Shown one piece after another: positions 1 to 14,400 of a stretch of 64,000 nucleotides of DNA; positions within the stretch are counted from its first letter, which is position 1, and each line of letters opens with the position of its first letter. The notes under the pieces were generated by a model, which saw only the letters and a program-made list of their open reading frames with translations, was not told where the DNA came from and made no database searches. Position numbers and translations under genes: made by a program. The stretch covers positions 4,043,501 through 4,107,500 of the forward strand of contig NC_091008.1 in assembly GCF_041146395.1 (NCBI RefSeq). Direction: 5' to 3'. Source of the stretch: Eulemur rufifrons (lineage: Eukaryota > Chordata > Mammalia > Primates > Lemuridae).

Positions 1-2714
1 GTGCTTATTTTTCCATTCTCGAGATATTCACTTAGTAGAATGATTAGAGCAAAACTCCTTGTCTTAGACACACCTCCTCATAGCATTTCTTCCCAACTCC
101 GTGGAAAGATTAATATCGTCTCACTATTTCCTATATCTCTGAACTGATGGTACAAGAGGATTGGTAATATCATAGTATGCACCAAACACTCTTTTGTTGT
201 CCCCTACATTTTTAAATATAAACATTAAAATTCATTTTATTAAACATTGCTGTGTGATGCAGAAGCAATAAAAAAAAAAAAAATCTTACCGCGGAATAAA
301 AGCCACCTAAAGAAACAACACACAAATTTCAAACCTGAACTTTCATTTCCTCGTACATATGTTCATATTTCAACATTAGCGCCAGGTCTCATTTCAACAC
401 TCTTATTAAGAAAATCAACCTTAATGGCTTCTCAAGCCCACTCATTCCACAAAATTTCCAAAAAAGCTTAAAAGAATGCCGATTTCCACATGAAGGACCA
501 GACGACACATGAACTAAACTTGCAAGACATGCCCTTTTACATACCTTTGTAACATCCGGATGACACTATGACAGTGCCTACCTCCTCGGGCAATTCTCAG
601 AGACCACCCAGGAAACTCCATCTCTGCAGAAGGCAGCTGCAGTCTGTTGATTTAAGAACGGAGAACATTGCAACTGCGTCTACATGTAACAGCGGCGCAT
701 TTATTTAGAGCACAATTAAAAATCTGAATGATGAAATTTAAATATTTGGCTTCTCTAGAATTGGAAGAATTCTTTTCACTCTACAACAATGTGTTTCTTG
801 CAAAGCAGAACTTGGTCCAGTTTTGTGTATATCTACACAACCAGCTCAAGAGCTTCAGTAGGGTCTTATTTAATTTAATGCAATATGTAATAAAAATAAA
901 ATCCCCAGAGTTCAACATCACCATAATCACCTAAATAAGTACATTTAATTTATTTATAAATTTAAGCAAATAAATGAAACATTTGACACTTACTAAGATG
1001 TATGATGGAAGTTTCTAACACCCACATAGATGTTTTATGTGTAGTTTAGCTAAGGTCAAAGGTTAGAGGGTTCAAATAGAAAATAAACTCTTATTTACAT
1101 TTCTCTAATAAACAGATTGTCTATAAATTTTCAGTGTACTCATCTTTGTTCTCCTGTCTAATATGTTACTTCCTCTGCCCAGTAATATTTAGGGACCAGA
1201 CTCTGGACCGGGAAGTAGAGATCTGGTCTCTTTTAATTTGTCATTATATCAATCCTAGTGCTGTGTCTACAAGGAATGGATCCTTGGAATCTGTCCTTAG
1301 ATGCCAGATATCAATAGGCATGTGAAATTATAGTGCCAGCCCCAAAAAACAAGGACTCTCAAAGTCAACATTTTTCATGCATACAGGACAGGTGTAGATG
1401 AAAATTCATTTAGAAGTCCAGGCTTCATCTTAGTCATGGGGTAGAAAAATAACACATTTCATTTTTTTCTAAAGGGAATCGACTTCATTTTAAAAATGCA
1501 TCCTCGTCCTCTGAGATATTTTTAATGTAAAATGTGTCTAAAGCAGGGAGTTTTGCTGTGGAAGGGTTTGAGTTTGCTGTGAAGTGTCGGGGAGAAGGAT
1601 TTGTCTTGTGTTCAGTAAGAGGCTGGTGAGAAAATAAGTCTTTTTGACACACAGGCCAAGGAGTTAGAGCCCTTGTCTTTGTTCTCTTAGATGAGTTGAA
1701 AACAAGACCAGATAAAGTTCATTTCATTGATGGCAACATCTCAGACACTGCTGTTTTCACCGGGCAACTTATATACAATTAGAGTGCAATTGTTTGAATA
1801 AACAATTAGCAATAGTCTTTGGAATTTAAGGAAATAACTATACATGGAATTTCAAGATTATGACTATATAGAAAACAAAGTATGCCTTTTTCTCCACTTG
1901 GAGATTTGAAAACATCCTATAACATGATCAGTTGCTCTTTCTTTAAGTCATGCGGTGCTATAGTGCTCTCCTGACTGGGTGATAACATAATGTCACCCAA
2001 AGCAGAACTGTTTGAGAGGAAGAGGAGGAACTGAACAAGTTAAGCCAGTACCACCCCAGGCAAACACACAATCAGTCTATCTACAAACAACTAGACTCTT
2101 CCAAATATAGCTCTTTCCCATAGTAAATAATTTATTTCATTTTCACACTAAACTTAGAAAAAATGACTCGATATGCCACTCTAATCCAACTAACAATCTT
2201 CATAGCAACAACAACAAAAAAAAAATTCCCAAATCTATGTTTGAAACTATTTTTTGCATATCATCACCACTAGATATTTTCACTCTGGGAGGCAGTAAAG
2301 ATTTGTTAAGTTAAATCTAGTTTAACTTAATACATATCTAATTTAACTTTAAGTTAATGTACAATTTAGACTTATAGTTAGAAACATTTTCTTGGTTTAA
2401 ATTGTTGCAGAAATTCCAAATAGAATTATGAGGTAAAAGCAATACCCATTGCCTGAATCTTAACCAGTAATAAAGGCCATTTTCCAGTCATTTAAGACTG
2501 TGCCGCTCGTAATAACTTGAGTGACAGTGTGTGTATACATGTGCCTGTCTGTGTTTGTTAAGGGTGGGGCATGTGAAAGGAACTATTTGCTCAGGTTTTC
2601 TTTGAGCTTATATCAAAGACAAAAGTACTAAGTTCTCTGCCTTATTGTTTATTTGGGGGATGGGTACTAATTTATTTAATAAACTTTTTGCATATATGTA
2701 AATAACCTGATGTA
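1..2714. other. Unique AT-rich DNA, nothing recognised
   Basis: No open reading frame above 75 codons looks coding, and I recognise no transposon. Short A-runs (near 270-285 and 2212-2223) and an inverted repeat at 2306-2330 are the only visible structures. I read it as intergenic or deep intronic DNA; a diverged repeat could be missed by eye. Confidence 0.5.
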
Positions 2715-3272
<558 letters not shown>

Positions 3273-6139
3273 TGTTTGACCCAATTTTAGAATGATAATA
3301 AAATGAAATATGCGACACTACACAAAGTTTGACTTTACTCAAGTGATTCAAAAGGCATTTCAGGATCTTACACTGTTTTGAAATGTGTTGTTATAATCAT
3401 TCACTTTTAACACACTATAGTTTTAAGTTCAAGATTAAAAATATGGCTTGAAAAGAGAATGCTCAAAAGGTATTATTTCACTGTTTAATAGTTTGGGATA
3501 ATTCTGTACTGTGAATAAAAGAGAATATTGGTTTTTTTTTAAACTATAGGCTTTTCTCTTTAGTTGGATGGCAGATGAAACTTTAAATTGGGAATTTGTT
3601 ACAATCATTTGTATCTTTTTAAGTACATTAAACATCTTTTTGGAGCCTGAGTTTCCCCATATGTAAGATGAAGGCTTGAAATAGGTCATCTTTTAGACTC
3701 TTTGTATCAATAAACTTGATTATCTTAATTACTTTTATTTTCAAGAAGCAAACAGATCAGAATGAAATTGCACAATGATTATTTTATGAGTTTTCAAAAG
3801 ACAGCTATTTTTGCCACTCGCTAGTAGCAAAAAGGAAATATCTGGCAGCTGAAATACAGTCGATAAGAGAGTATTAATTTACCTCCTGTATTTTTTTCTA
3901 TGAAATCACGGTGGGAGGGATAGAAGTTTGGGGGAAGAACATAAACAGTAGTGGGTTGGCCTGATTAAAAGAAAAGGAGAAAGAAAGAAAAGAAAAGACA
4001 GAAAACCTCCATTAATCAAAATGACCCTGCCTGAAACTTCTTGATAGAAGACTTATCTCGCACCTTCTTGGTCAAAAGAATTAAAGGTCGTTGGAACAAT
4101 CTTTTCCACATGTGCTACATTCTGCTCCTGCTCAAATCCTGCCTTTCGTGTCCAATTCAAAATTCTTCAGAAATAGACCCAGGGTGTAAAAGGAAGATAG
4201 TCTTCTCTTTTGCCTTCATTTCCTGCAGAAAGTATTTAGATGTTTGTCTAGGGGAAAAAAAAACTATATATATATGTAAAACATTCTGCTTTTAAAAAGA
4301 AAATACAGGTTAAAAAAAAAAACGCTATTCAATCACAAACACACTGCAGTCAGTAGCTATGCTTCAGACTACAAATCATAGTGAAAGTCAGCTTCTATCT
4401 ATCTATGTAACCCATAAAATGCTTTTTAACTCAATATTGTTAGAAGCGTTCTATTCCAGATTTGAAAGGATTTCCCTATTATTTTCCACCCCAAAAGATT
4501 AAGTATCAAATAATGACCCCCAAAATAGATACCGCCTTGTTTGTTAAGGAGACCTGTCTTACACGTTCCTAACAGTAGAGCCAGATTTCACGGTCACGGG
4601 AAAACAAAACACACATAATGGAGTGGTTATTAATTCAATAAATCCAGCAGCTCTCGCGCTCTGGGCAAAAGGCAAAGTTAAAAGCAGCTGTTCATTGACG
4701 ACATATGGGACATGGCCAGGGTGAGGTGGCTGCCTTAGCACACCATCCAGCACTTTTAAGGCTGACTGCACTCAATTTCGTAGACAATCTCCACACCATT
4801 TTCAGTTCTGTACCTCCATAATTTATCACAATACCTCAAGCACACAGATTGGAGGGGAAAAAAATGAAAGCAATTTACAGTATCGAGATGAAAGGAGCCG
4901 GGTGGACGGAGAAGACCTACTATGTAAATCATATCCACAACTTCAAGGAATGTGGACAGAATATTCTGGAATTAATTTTTTCCGGGCATTCCTACGTAGG
5001 TCACCCAAAGGTAAATCTAGTTTCTCCTCCCTACCTCTTATATCTGGAGTTGTTTATCAATATGTTAAAGAGGAAATTGATTTTACCTCTGCCTTCTACG
5101 GGGACAATAAGAACCTTATGTATAAAACTTAACCAATAACAATGAAAGGAATCGGTGGAAACATTAGCGTGCGATCTTTATATATGTCTCTCAGTTAGAG
5201 GTCAAGGGAAGACAGCAATAAAAACAAGGCTGAAGCATAGACAAATAAGGATAGCAGTCTATGTGAAATAGTAGTCTCAATTATTATAGCCTAATCTCAT
5301 TATGTCTTCCTTCAAAATATGTCCATAAAATCTTTCTCAGACTCATATCGTTAAACTACATTGGCCACAAACACCTTACTGTAGAACACTTTAAGACATA
5401 AATTTTGTATATTGTTACATAATGTGTATTTTATGGAGGAGTTTGTCTTTATGCTCTAATGAGAATAGTATGCCGATATCTTCATCAAAAACAAGGCAAC
5501 TAATGGTTTCAATCCACCCCCTCCACCCCGTTCCCATTCTGTCTCTTTCTCTCTTAATCTTCTCGGGGTTGATCGAAGCAAGACAAGGGTGAACAGTTAC
5601 AAGGTTGTGAGAGATAATGCAAGACAGCCAGTGTCTCGAGACAAAAGGTAACAAGCAGAAACCACAACCTGTAAGAACATTCTAGGAATCTTTAGCAATA
5701 ATCTGAAGGAATCTTAATCTCCCAAAGACATGCAAGGCAAGGGATCAAGGCCTTGAACAGAGCAAAGGAAAAATAGACCTTCAAAACTGAAAAACTTGTC
5801 CACATTCATTTCAGACACTTCCTGTTCTGTAAATTAAACGAATAAAATAAATAATTCCCTAGTTCTTTTTTTGTCTGAGTATAAGAGTGAGTTGTTTATG
5901 GTAGGCAACTTGAAACATATAAAAACCAAGAATGACGCTTAATCCTGAAAGTTGGAGATAACCTTGATCTCTAGCTCTCGTCCTGTCATCTATTGTTTAT
6001 TGTGTGAATTACATGTTCGTGTCTTTCATCTCTTGACTCATCTTTTTAATGTAAATGTGTAAGAAATCTTTTTATATTCATATTCACTCTTGGAATATTA
6101 TATATATTCTAAATATTTCCCCTTTTCCATTTTCTTTTG
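3273..6139. other. Unique DNA with a purine tract and a CpG-retaining segment
   Basis: No transposon recognised. 3966-4004 is a purine-only run built from AAAG/GAAA units. About 4550-5180 holds more CpG than its surroundings and overlapping ORFs of 60-96 codons on both strands; none resembles a protein I know, and none has clear splice or initiation context. I leave these ORFs uncalled. Confidence 0.45.
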
Positions 6140-6398
6140 CACCATTTACACTAAGTGCTTCATGAACATAGTTTTGTTTATTCCTCACAAAAGTCCTTCT
6201 GTGGCAGTTACTGTATAATAATAATAATTATTATTATTACTGCTATTACTATGACTATTTTACAGATCAGAAAATTGAGGTATTTGGTGTTAAGTACCTT
6301 GCCCAAGATCATACCTAATAAATGGCAGGGTGGTTTTTTAAACTTGAGTGTGGCTATCTCTAAATCAGCACTCTTGGCCACTGGGTGTATTATCTACA
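6140..6398 (-). repeat. MIR SINE relic
   Basis: Read on the plus strand, the reverse complement of MIR is visible: 'tttattcctcacaaaag', 'ttacagatcagaaaattgaggt', 'ttaagtaccttgcccaagatcatacctaataaatggcagggtgg'. An (ATA)n/(ATT)n expansion sits at the position of the 'tattattattatcccc' segment of MIR and makes a perfect 24-bp palindrome (6216-6239). Confidence 0.8.
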
Positions 6399-6454
6399 GG
6401 TGTTTTTAATTTTCATGTATTTCATCTATCAATCTTATGAATTGTTTTTTTCCT

Positions 6455-6720
6455 TTCACTATTATGCCTAGAAAGACCTTCCTCACCCTGTGATCAGATA
6501 CAGAGTCATCTCGATTTTTCTTCTAGTTTTTTTTTATTTCTTTTTTTTTTTAAGCCAGTCAAATTTAGCATTTTAAAAAAATTTTTTCCTTTACATTTTA
6601 CTCCTTCATTCACTTGCAATTTATTTTAGGGTATAGTATAAGACATTTTATTTTCCTAACTATATAGTTAACCAATTAATCTAGGATATGTATCTAATAA
6701 TCCATCTTTCCCTTGGTGCT
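6455..6720 (-). repeat. Old L1 fragment (ORF2 region, reverse)
   Basis: The segment resembles the reverse complement of old L1 ORF2: 'cctagaaagaccttcctcaccctgtgatcagatac', a T-rich 'tcttctagttttttt' stretch, then 'acttgcaatttattttagggtatagtataag', equivalent to the 'ccatctggaattgattttgtgtatggtg' segment. It is highly diverged, and edges are approximate. Confidence 0.5.
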
Positions 6721-7319
6721 CAGAAACGGTGATTTATCAATATTAATAAGGGACTTTCAATGTTTTGGCTTTCTTATTTTAAATATGTGATAAGACATAA
6801 GGGAGCAAGTTATTTATTCATCTCTTTTCAAAATGCTTCTGCCTATAATTCACCTGTTTATTTTTCCACATAAACTTCATAAATGTTTCGAAAATGTTAG
6901 AAAAACACTGGAGACTTGGAAAGAAACGGCTTTAGGTTTATAAATTAATTCAAAGGAAAATATGTATTCCCATGACCAAATGTTGACCTTAATGACATGG
7001 CAACTCATAACTCAGTTATTTTTCTTCTCTGTTTGTTTTTTATGGTTTTGGTGTGAATCTTTAAATCTTTTGAAATGCTAAATAAATTCTATTTTCCATT
7101 TCACTTTGTTTACTCATTTATATCCCAAGTCAAAGAATTTATAAGTTTAAGCAGAATTGATTTCTCATTATTTAATGTCTTCTTTTTACACAAAAATTAC
7201 GTTGTTTTGTGCATTTAATGATTTTTGACTTTAATACATATTGTAACACTCTTTCCAAGTATGATAATAAAGTGACTTATTTTAAGGGTTAACTTTGCAT
7301 TTTTTCTTATAAGTGAACG

Positions 7320-7400
7320 TTATAAGCATTCATTCACTCAAGTTGTTATTAACAGAAACCTACTATATCTCAGGCACAATGTAGGTAAAAGGACGGAATA
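7320..7400 (-). repeat. L2 3'-end relic
   Basis: 'cattcattcactcaagttgttattaacagaaacctactatatctcaggcacaatgtaggt' follows the reverse complement of the L2 terminus (cattcaacaaatatttattgagcgcctactatgtgccaggc). Short and diverged. Confidence 0.6.
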
Positions 7401-7429
7401 ATTCTAACATCTAACATGAATGGAGATCA

Positions 7430-7618
7430 GTATACGTGTTAGCCATTGTTCTAAGAGTTTTGCTCATCTGAGCCACTAAATAGCCCGGTTATCTAAGTAC
7501 ATGGTATTATTGGCCCTAATATACAGATGAGTGATTTCTTTACTTACTGTGCTTACATGGCTGGTAAGTGGTGAGGCTGGGATTTCAACCTATGCACTGT
7601 GATGCCGGAGCCTGGACT
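7430..7618 (-). repeat. MIR SINE relic
   Basis: Reverse-complement MIR: 'ttagccattgttctaagag', 'gtattattggccctaatatacagatgag', 'ttacatggctggtaagtggtgaggctgggatttcaacc', ending near 'gccggagcctgg'. The order of conserved blocks is that of MIR, about 190 bp long. Confidence 0.8.
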
Positions 7619-9764
7619 TTCGACTTCCACGCTGTCCCTGCCATCGGGAGCTTCACGATCCAGTGCAAGGGACTAAAATGCAAAGCGACAATGCCAAGTG
7701 CGCGGTAATACCAGCTATGGCAGACTCATGATGCACACAGCAAGGAAGTGCATGGATAAAGTGAATACGAACTTGAGTTTTGAAGGATGAGCAGAAGATC
7801 GCTAGGTACATAAGAGAAAAAAGAATGGTTTAGGCAAAACAAACATGTAAATGTAGGAAATAAGAAAGCTCAGCTTATTTGGGGATAACCACACTGCAGG
7901 GCCCTTTTAAGAGAGAGCTTCCACAGATGGAACCAGAAGCCTGGATAGCATAGTTGCTCCTTGTGTCACTTCGAATCTAATTGGGACAATTTCAAACTGA
8001 AATATCAGAAGGCAAAGAGTGACTAGAGCAGGAAAAGGAGGTGGAGATTGGAAATATTTTGTTGTCAGGGACCTGCATTGCACACGGCCGCAAAGAACAG
8101 AACATTAACATTTGCTAAAGGAGAAACCACCTGTTTTGCAAGAACAGCAACAATCCGGGTTTCCCTTCCCGGTTCTTTCCTCTGCAGTGTTTGAAACACC
8201 TCTGAATGATACCAAATTCTCCTAACTTTAGGACGGGAGGTTTCAGCGAGTCTTACAAGAGAAACACGTTAGAAAGAGAAAGTTTAGAGTCATCGGAAGA
8301 ACAACAAAATCTCGTTTCCGATTTCAAAGCAAAGTTAGTTGACGAAATGGATTAAGCAATCAGAAAGTGTGCGGCACTGTGCTGGCCAAAAGGGAAAAGC
8401 AAGGAAGAAACATACAGGGAAAGAAAGGGAAAAAGAATGATATGATACTAAACAATGTGCTTGTCTTTGGAGAATTTGGGATTTAGACAGGAAAACAAAT
8501 GATGTAGGGAGTCTCCCGAGAAGAATGGAAGAGGCTGATTGCAGGGAGCAAGGTTGGTGAGTGTTTGGCTGTCCTTGTCACCTGCCTTAAGGGGAGGGGT
8601 CAGCCTGCTTCTTAGCAAGTGAAGCTGAGATGGGAAACCGCTAGGTGTCTTGCTAGCCTCATTTGTTTGAGGGAAGATCCTTCCTCCAGGAGCAGGAGAG
8701 GCAAACGTAGCCTGCTCTTCTCAAACGCTAAATTAAGAAGGAGCTTGTAGTTAGTTGGAAACAAGCGTTTTCTTTTGCTTTTCCCAGCTACAGTGAAAAG
8801 TGCGACGAAAGACAGGAAAACTACTCTCCAGAACTTATAAGAGAAGGGCTGTCATCACGTTGCTTCTCTCTCAAGAGCTCTCTCTGCTCTTGATCATGAC
8901 TGCAGACACCCTCTTAACCGACTCAGTCAGGGCCAGCTGTTGGTCAGTTAATCACAAAACAACCCGAGACAGAGCAAAAAGCATTTTAAAATGGGAAATA
9001 CACAAACTTTAAACGTATTCTTTTTAACGTTAAGCGTTAAGTTATACATTCTTCCCCCTCATTTTGGTGCATGTCTCTTTTTCTGGAAGGTTCTCTCGAT
9101 TGGAGTTTCGTCTTATTTTTTCAGGATAAACCACATCCAGGATGCTTATATCACTACTAGCAGTTTGGATTGTTTGAAGTGAGGCATAAACTTAAATACA
9201 CTTGCAGAGCAAGTCAAATGAAGATGCCCAATGGGACTTTTCAGCCTCCTCTTATACTCTCTAGTTGTCTTGCTAATATCTAATTCAGTAATGGTTTTTA
9301 ACGATGTGATTTATATTTATCAAGTCTGCCCAAGCTTCCAGTTTGGTTTCAGGGCATGTGTGCCCATGTGTGTTCGTGCCTGCCCGTGCTTGTAATCTCT
9401 GCTGTCCCGTATGACTGGTGCATACACCAGGCACTTTGTAAATCAAAGAGAAGCTGCTCTGCACCCTTGAAGAATTTACAATTAGACTATGACTAAGAGG
9501 ATGAGACAGATCATTTGAATATCGCTTTGAATTTTTAGATTTTTTTTAAAGAAATACATGTGCACAGTTTCAGATGGTTAAGACTTTAACTCCTTCTGTT
9601 TGTGAATCAAGTCAGCTACGCCGTCTTACCCCTTCAATCCCTAACTCCCACTCCGCAAAGGCAACTACGTTGACTACTTTTTAAACATATATATTAATTA
9701 TTGGATTTTTTAATGGAGAGGGTTAAGCTTCCCTTCAGGGTTCTTCTCCCACCATCCTCTCAAT

Positions 9765-9767
<3 letters not shown>
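7619..9767. other. Unique DNA, CpG-retaining around 8.05-8.4 kb
   Basis: No transposon recognised. About 8080-8400 keeps many CpG dinucleotides (for example cacggccgc, aatccggg, cccggttc, ctcgtttccg, gtgcggc) in an AT-rich setting, which can mean selection, a young insertion or chance. No coding frame is supported. Confidence 0.4.
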
Positions 9768-9805
<38 letters not shown>

Positions 9806-9810
9806 ACACA
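9768..9810. repeat. (CA)n microsatellite
   Basis: About 21 CA repeats interrupted once by GA near the 3' end (acacaca-gacacaca). Likely length-polymorphic. Confidence 0.95.
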
Positions 9811-10076
9811 TCACCTTCCAATCCTCCCAATATAGCCCCTTTTTTTGGTTAAATGAATCTTCTGTATACATATTTTTATTCATTTATAGATGAGTTGTAT
9901 AATGGGTAATAATTATTTCCCTTTCCTGGATGTCTTTTTGCTTTCCTTGGAGTTCATCATAGTCTAGGTTTTTGTTTGTTTTGATTTAGTTTTCTATATA
10001 TGTATCAGTAATATAGTTCCATCTCTCACACTCAGTTGTAAGACTCCACTTACTGCAGTTAAACACAGCAGGCTCT

Positions 10077-10406
10077 GGCCGGGCGAGGTGGCTCACACCT
10101 GTGAGCCTAGCACTCTGGGAGGCCGAGGCAGGAGGATTGCTCGAGGTCAGGAGTTCGAGACCAGCCTGAGCAAGAGCGAGATCCCATCTCTACTAAAAAT
10201 AAAAAGAAATTATATGGACAACTAAAAATATATAGAGAAAAAATTAGCCGGGCATGGTGGCGCATGCCTGTAGTCCCAGCTACTCAGGAGGCTGAGGCAG
10301 GAGGATCACTTGAGCCCAGGAGTCTGAGGTTGCTGTGAGCTAGGCTGACGCCATGGCACTCTAGCCCGGGCAACAGAGTGAGACTCTGTCTCCAAAATAA
10401 ATAAAT
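10077..10406 (+). mobile_element. Full-length Alu, lemur type, with 16-bp target duplication
   Basis: A dimeric Alu runs from 'ggccgggcgaggtggctcac' to an A-rich tail (aaaataaataaat). It has the lemur-type left arm (gagcaagagcgagatccc) and linker (aaaaagaaattatatggacaactaaaaatatata). It is flanked by near-perfect direct repeats: AAACACAGCAGGCTCT (10061-10076) and AAACACATCAGGCTCT (10407-10422), one mismatch. This is a textbook L1-mediated insertion. Confidence 0.97.
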
Positions 10407-10429
10407 AAACACATCAGGCTCTGAGTTCT

Positions 10430-11530
<1,101 letters not shown>

Positions 11531-13142
11531 TGTTCTATGTCATAGAAAAAACATATTGCTTTCCTCTTTCTCATATTACAATGGTTATCAAATATATGCT
11601 AATAGAGTCTACTAAAAAATTAGGTGGTATCTGTACTGTGTATCCTGATTCAGATTATTTGAATTATTATAACTATATAATTAATTATTATATCACCCTA
11701 TTTCATAAAAGGTACATATTTGAATATGTGTCTATACACATATCTGTTTGTATATACACATGTACACACACATGTACATAACACTGTTTTCCAAACATAT
11801 AATGGATGAATGAAATAGATTGTACACTCAAAAGCTTTTGGCTAGACTCTTAATTTTGAAGATTAGACTTTACTACAATCTGTTTTTAAAAGAGCACACT
11901 AATTACAAAACTTAGTGCAATCTTTCAACGATGAAAAGTTAAGGTTCACAGTTTTCTTCTACATAATATTAGGAGGAATCGCATTATATTTTTTTTTCTC
12001 ACAAGATATGTAACCACTTGTAGTATTTGTGGGTGGTTTTTAGTGATAAGATCAGAACATTTTGTTTGTAAGCCAAAATGAATATCAGATGACATGTCTG
12101 CATGCTTAAAAAGATTACAACTAAAAGAACATAATTTCTTCTTAGAGAACTAGATTGGAACATACATTTTGTATACATCTAATTATCTGTAAAGATGTAA
12201 TAACCTATTAAGTTGTTGGAACTCATTCTGTGGGTTCCAATAAACAACAAATGGAAGTTTTATCAAATTATGTATTCTAATACCTGATGATGGAAGTTTC
12301 TAGTGCCAGGAATATAGTGAATGGATTTTATACCCTATTTAGAAATATCACAGAATATGGAAGTACCATTCACCATTAGGGAGTAGAGAAGTTCCAGATG
12401 TATTAATACATGAACATTTTCTATGGTCATGGTTTAAATAATATATTAATGTAACATGGTAGGACTGGTAAGTTTTTTTAACACTCTGAAAATATTTTGT
12501 GCATAAAATAAAAAAATATTACATATTTATTATGTTGAACACTTAATAAACACAAAAGATAAAATTCCTGCAAGATTATACAAAATAGAAACAAAATTAA
12601 ATATATATATACATACACACATGTATCTCCATATGTGTCTATATATGTGTGTGTATCTGTATGTATCTTTGTGTGTTATTGTATGGTAATAACCATTCTT
12701 AGCTCACAATTCTATATAATGCCTACATACCTCAAACACATTCTTTTTTTTTGTTCTGATGATTGGAATTAAACTATATTTATACTGAAGAAGTTTTAAG
12801 TGTTTTGGCTTAAAAATTATTTGAAATAATTTTTGGAATGAGTATAGGATAAATAAATATTTTTAGCTACAACTTGGTTTTTTTTTTTTTTCCTTTTGGA
12901 AGTCATTGTCTATATGTGAATTTAATAAAGTAGTTCCTATATTACACACATCGAAAATGAACATAAACTGTATACATAATTTATGCTTGATTTTTACTAT
13001 TAGTTCCAATAGATCAAAACATTCTCCTATATCACTGAACATGCCTTTGGTCTATCTAAGACACGTGCAACGGAAGTCAGAAGCAAATGAGAAGGAGATG
13101 TATGAGAGGAAGAAAAGATTGGAGTGCTGGGTTCCATAGGCA
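11531..13142. other. AT-rich unique DNA with short TG/TA-rich patches
   Basis: No transposon recognised. Patches of alternating purine-pyrimidine sequence occur at about 11705-11785 (tacacacatgtaca-type) and 12600-12680 (tatatatacatacacaca, tatgtgtgtgtatctgtatg). Poly-T runs lie near 12743-12752 and 12877-12892. No coding evidence. Confidence 0.45.
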
Positions 13143-13345
13143 AGGCATGAGAACAGCCACTAGAAGTTGGAAGAGGCAGGGAAACAGATTCTTACCTGGA
13201 GCCTCCAGAAGGAACCAACCCCGTAGACACCTTGATTTTAGCAACTAACATTTATTTCAGATTTCTGACCTCCAGAATTGTTAAGAGAATAAATGTGTGC
13301 TGTTTCAAACACTTGGTTTTTAGCAGTCACACGAAGCTGGTACAC
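13143..13345 (+). mobile_element. MaLR (MLT1-like) LTR, 3' fragment
   Basis: Sense-strand LTR features: 'gcagggaaacagattcttacctggagcctccagaaggaacc', 'gtagacaccttgattttagc', 'atttctgacctccagaattgttaagagaataaatgtgtgctgtttcaa', then a terminal 'ggtacac'. This matches the 3' half of the MLT1-like LTR family, including the AATAAA polyadenylation signal region. The 5' half is missing. Subfamily not assigned. Confidence 0.8.
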
Positions 13346-14138
13346 ATACCAAACTGAAGAATAAAATATTTCTGAACTTGAAGATATGCATTACTTCAAA
13401 CAGTCAAAATCTTACAAAATTTCTTAAAATAGAAACACTTTATAAGAATAAGGAATTTGTGCTAAAAATCGTTGCTTTAGAACTTTTTGAGCTTTTACTT
13501 TTTTTTTTTCACCTTGTAGTTAAATAATAGAAGTAGAAATAAAAGAAACCAAAATTCAATCTCTAACGCAATCTTAACCATAATCTTGTATCATTTATTT
13601 AACCTTCAAGTTTCTTGTTTTCATCTCTTTATTCCCATGTTGGTATTAACAAGTCAAATATGAGAAAACTCCACATGAAGGGTCCTGTTACAACGCCAAG
13701 AGATTATGACTAAAAGAGTCATATATAAAATCAACAAGCCACCAAATATTTCAGCAACCTGACCACAAATACCAAGTCAGCTTCCAACTCCCCCACCCCT
13801 TCCTGTATTCCTCATCTCCTCAGTCAAGGAAAACATGTCCATAGGTCTGTAGCTACATATACTCCTAATGCAACTGTGCATAATAATTCCCACAGAACCC
13901 CCCAAAAGGTAGCAGAAATAGGGCATTACCTATTAAAATTCCATCTGGCCTACCAGACTGTTTTTTTTCTAAACCAATAGAGCCCATTTAAAAAGTCCAA
14001 ATGTATTTAAATTTACTTGTCCAAACAGTAAGCTGATATGAAGACATAATTTTTGAATAAATGTTTTTTATTAAAATAACTGCTTTTAGAACTAAGCTTA
14101 TAGAGTCGTGTGAATTAAGCTAAAAATATCACTGCATT
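13346..14138. other. Unique DNA, nothing recognised
   Basis: AT-rich, without recognised repeats or coding potential. Confidence 0.45.
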
Positions 14139-14400
14139 TATTTTCTATTATTGTTGTAACAAATCACTACAAACTTGGTGAATTAAAAGAACACAATTTA
14201 TTATCTTATAATGTAGGACTTCAAGAAATCATGTGATTATATCAGGCCCATGTGAGAATCCAACGTAGTCTCTCCATCTCAAAATCTATGCCCGTAATCA
14301 CATCTACAAAATCTGTTTAGCCACGTAAGGTAACGTATCCACGGTTCCAGAGGTTAGAGGATAATGCCTTTGGGAGACGTCATTCTGCTTGTCATAGTCA
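14139..14400 (-). mobile_element. MaLR (MLT1-like) LTR, internally deleted, reverse
   Basis: Read as plus, it is the reverse complement of the same LTR type: 'tctattattgttgtaacaaatcactacaaacttggtgaatt', 'cacaatttattatcttataatgtagg', then a jump to 'tgattatatcaggcccatgtgagaatcc', 'gtctctccatctcaaaatc', 'taaggtaacgtatccacggttccag', ending 'gggagacgtcattctgc'. The middle of the LTR is deleted. It opposes the fragment at 13.2 kb and may derive from the same or a separate insertion. Confidence 0.75.

Noticed and set aside
4849..5139. 96-codon ORF starting MEGKKMKAIYSIEMKG
   Set aside because: No family match and a second frame is also open; kept only as a possible conserved DNA segment.
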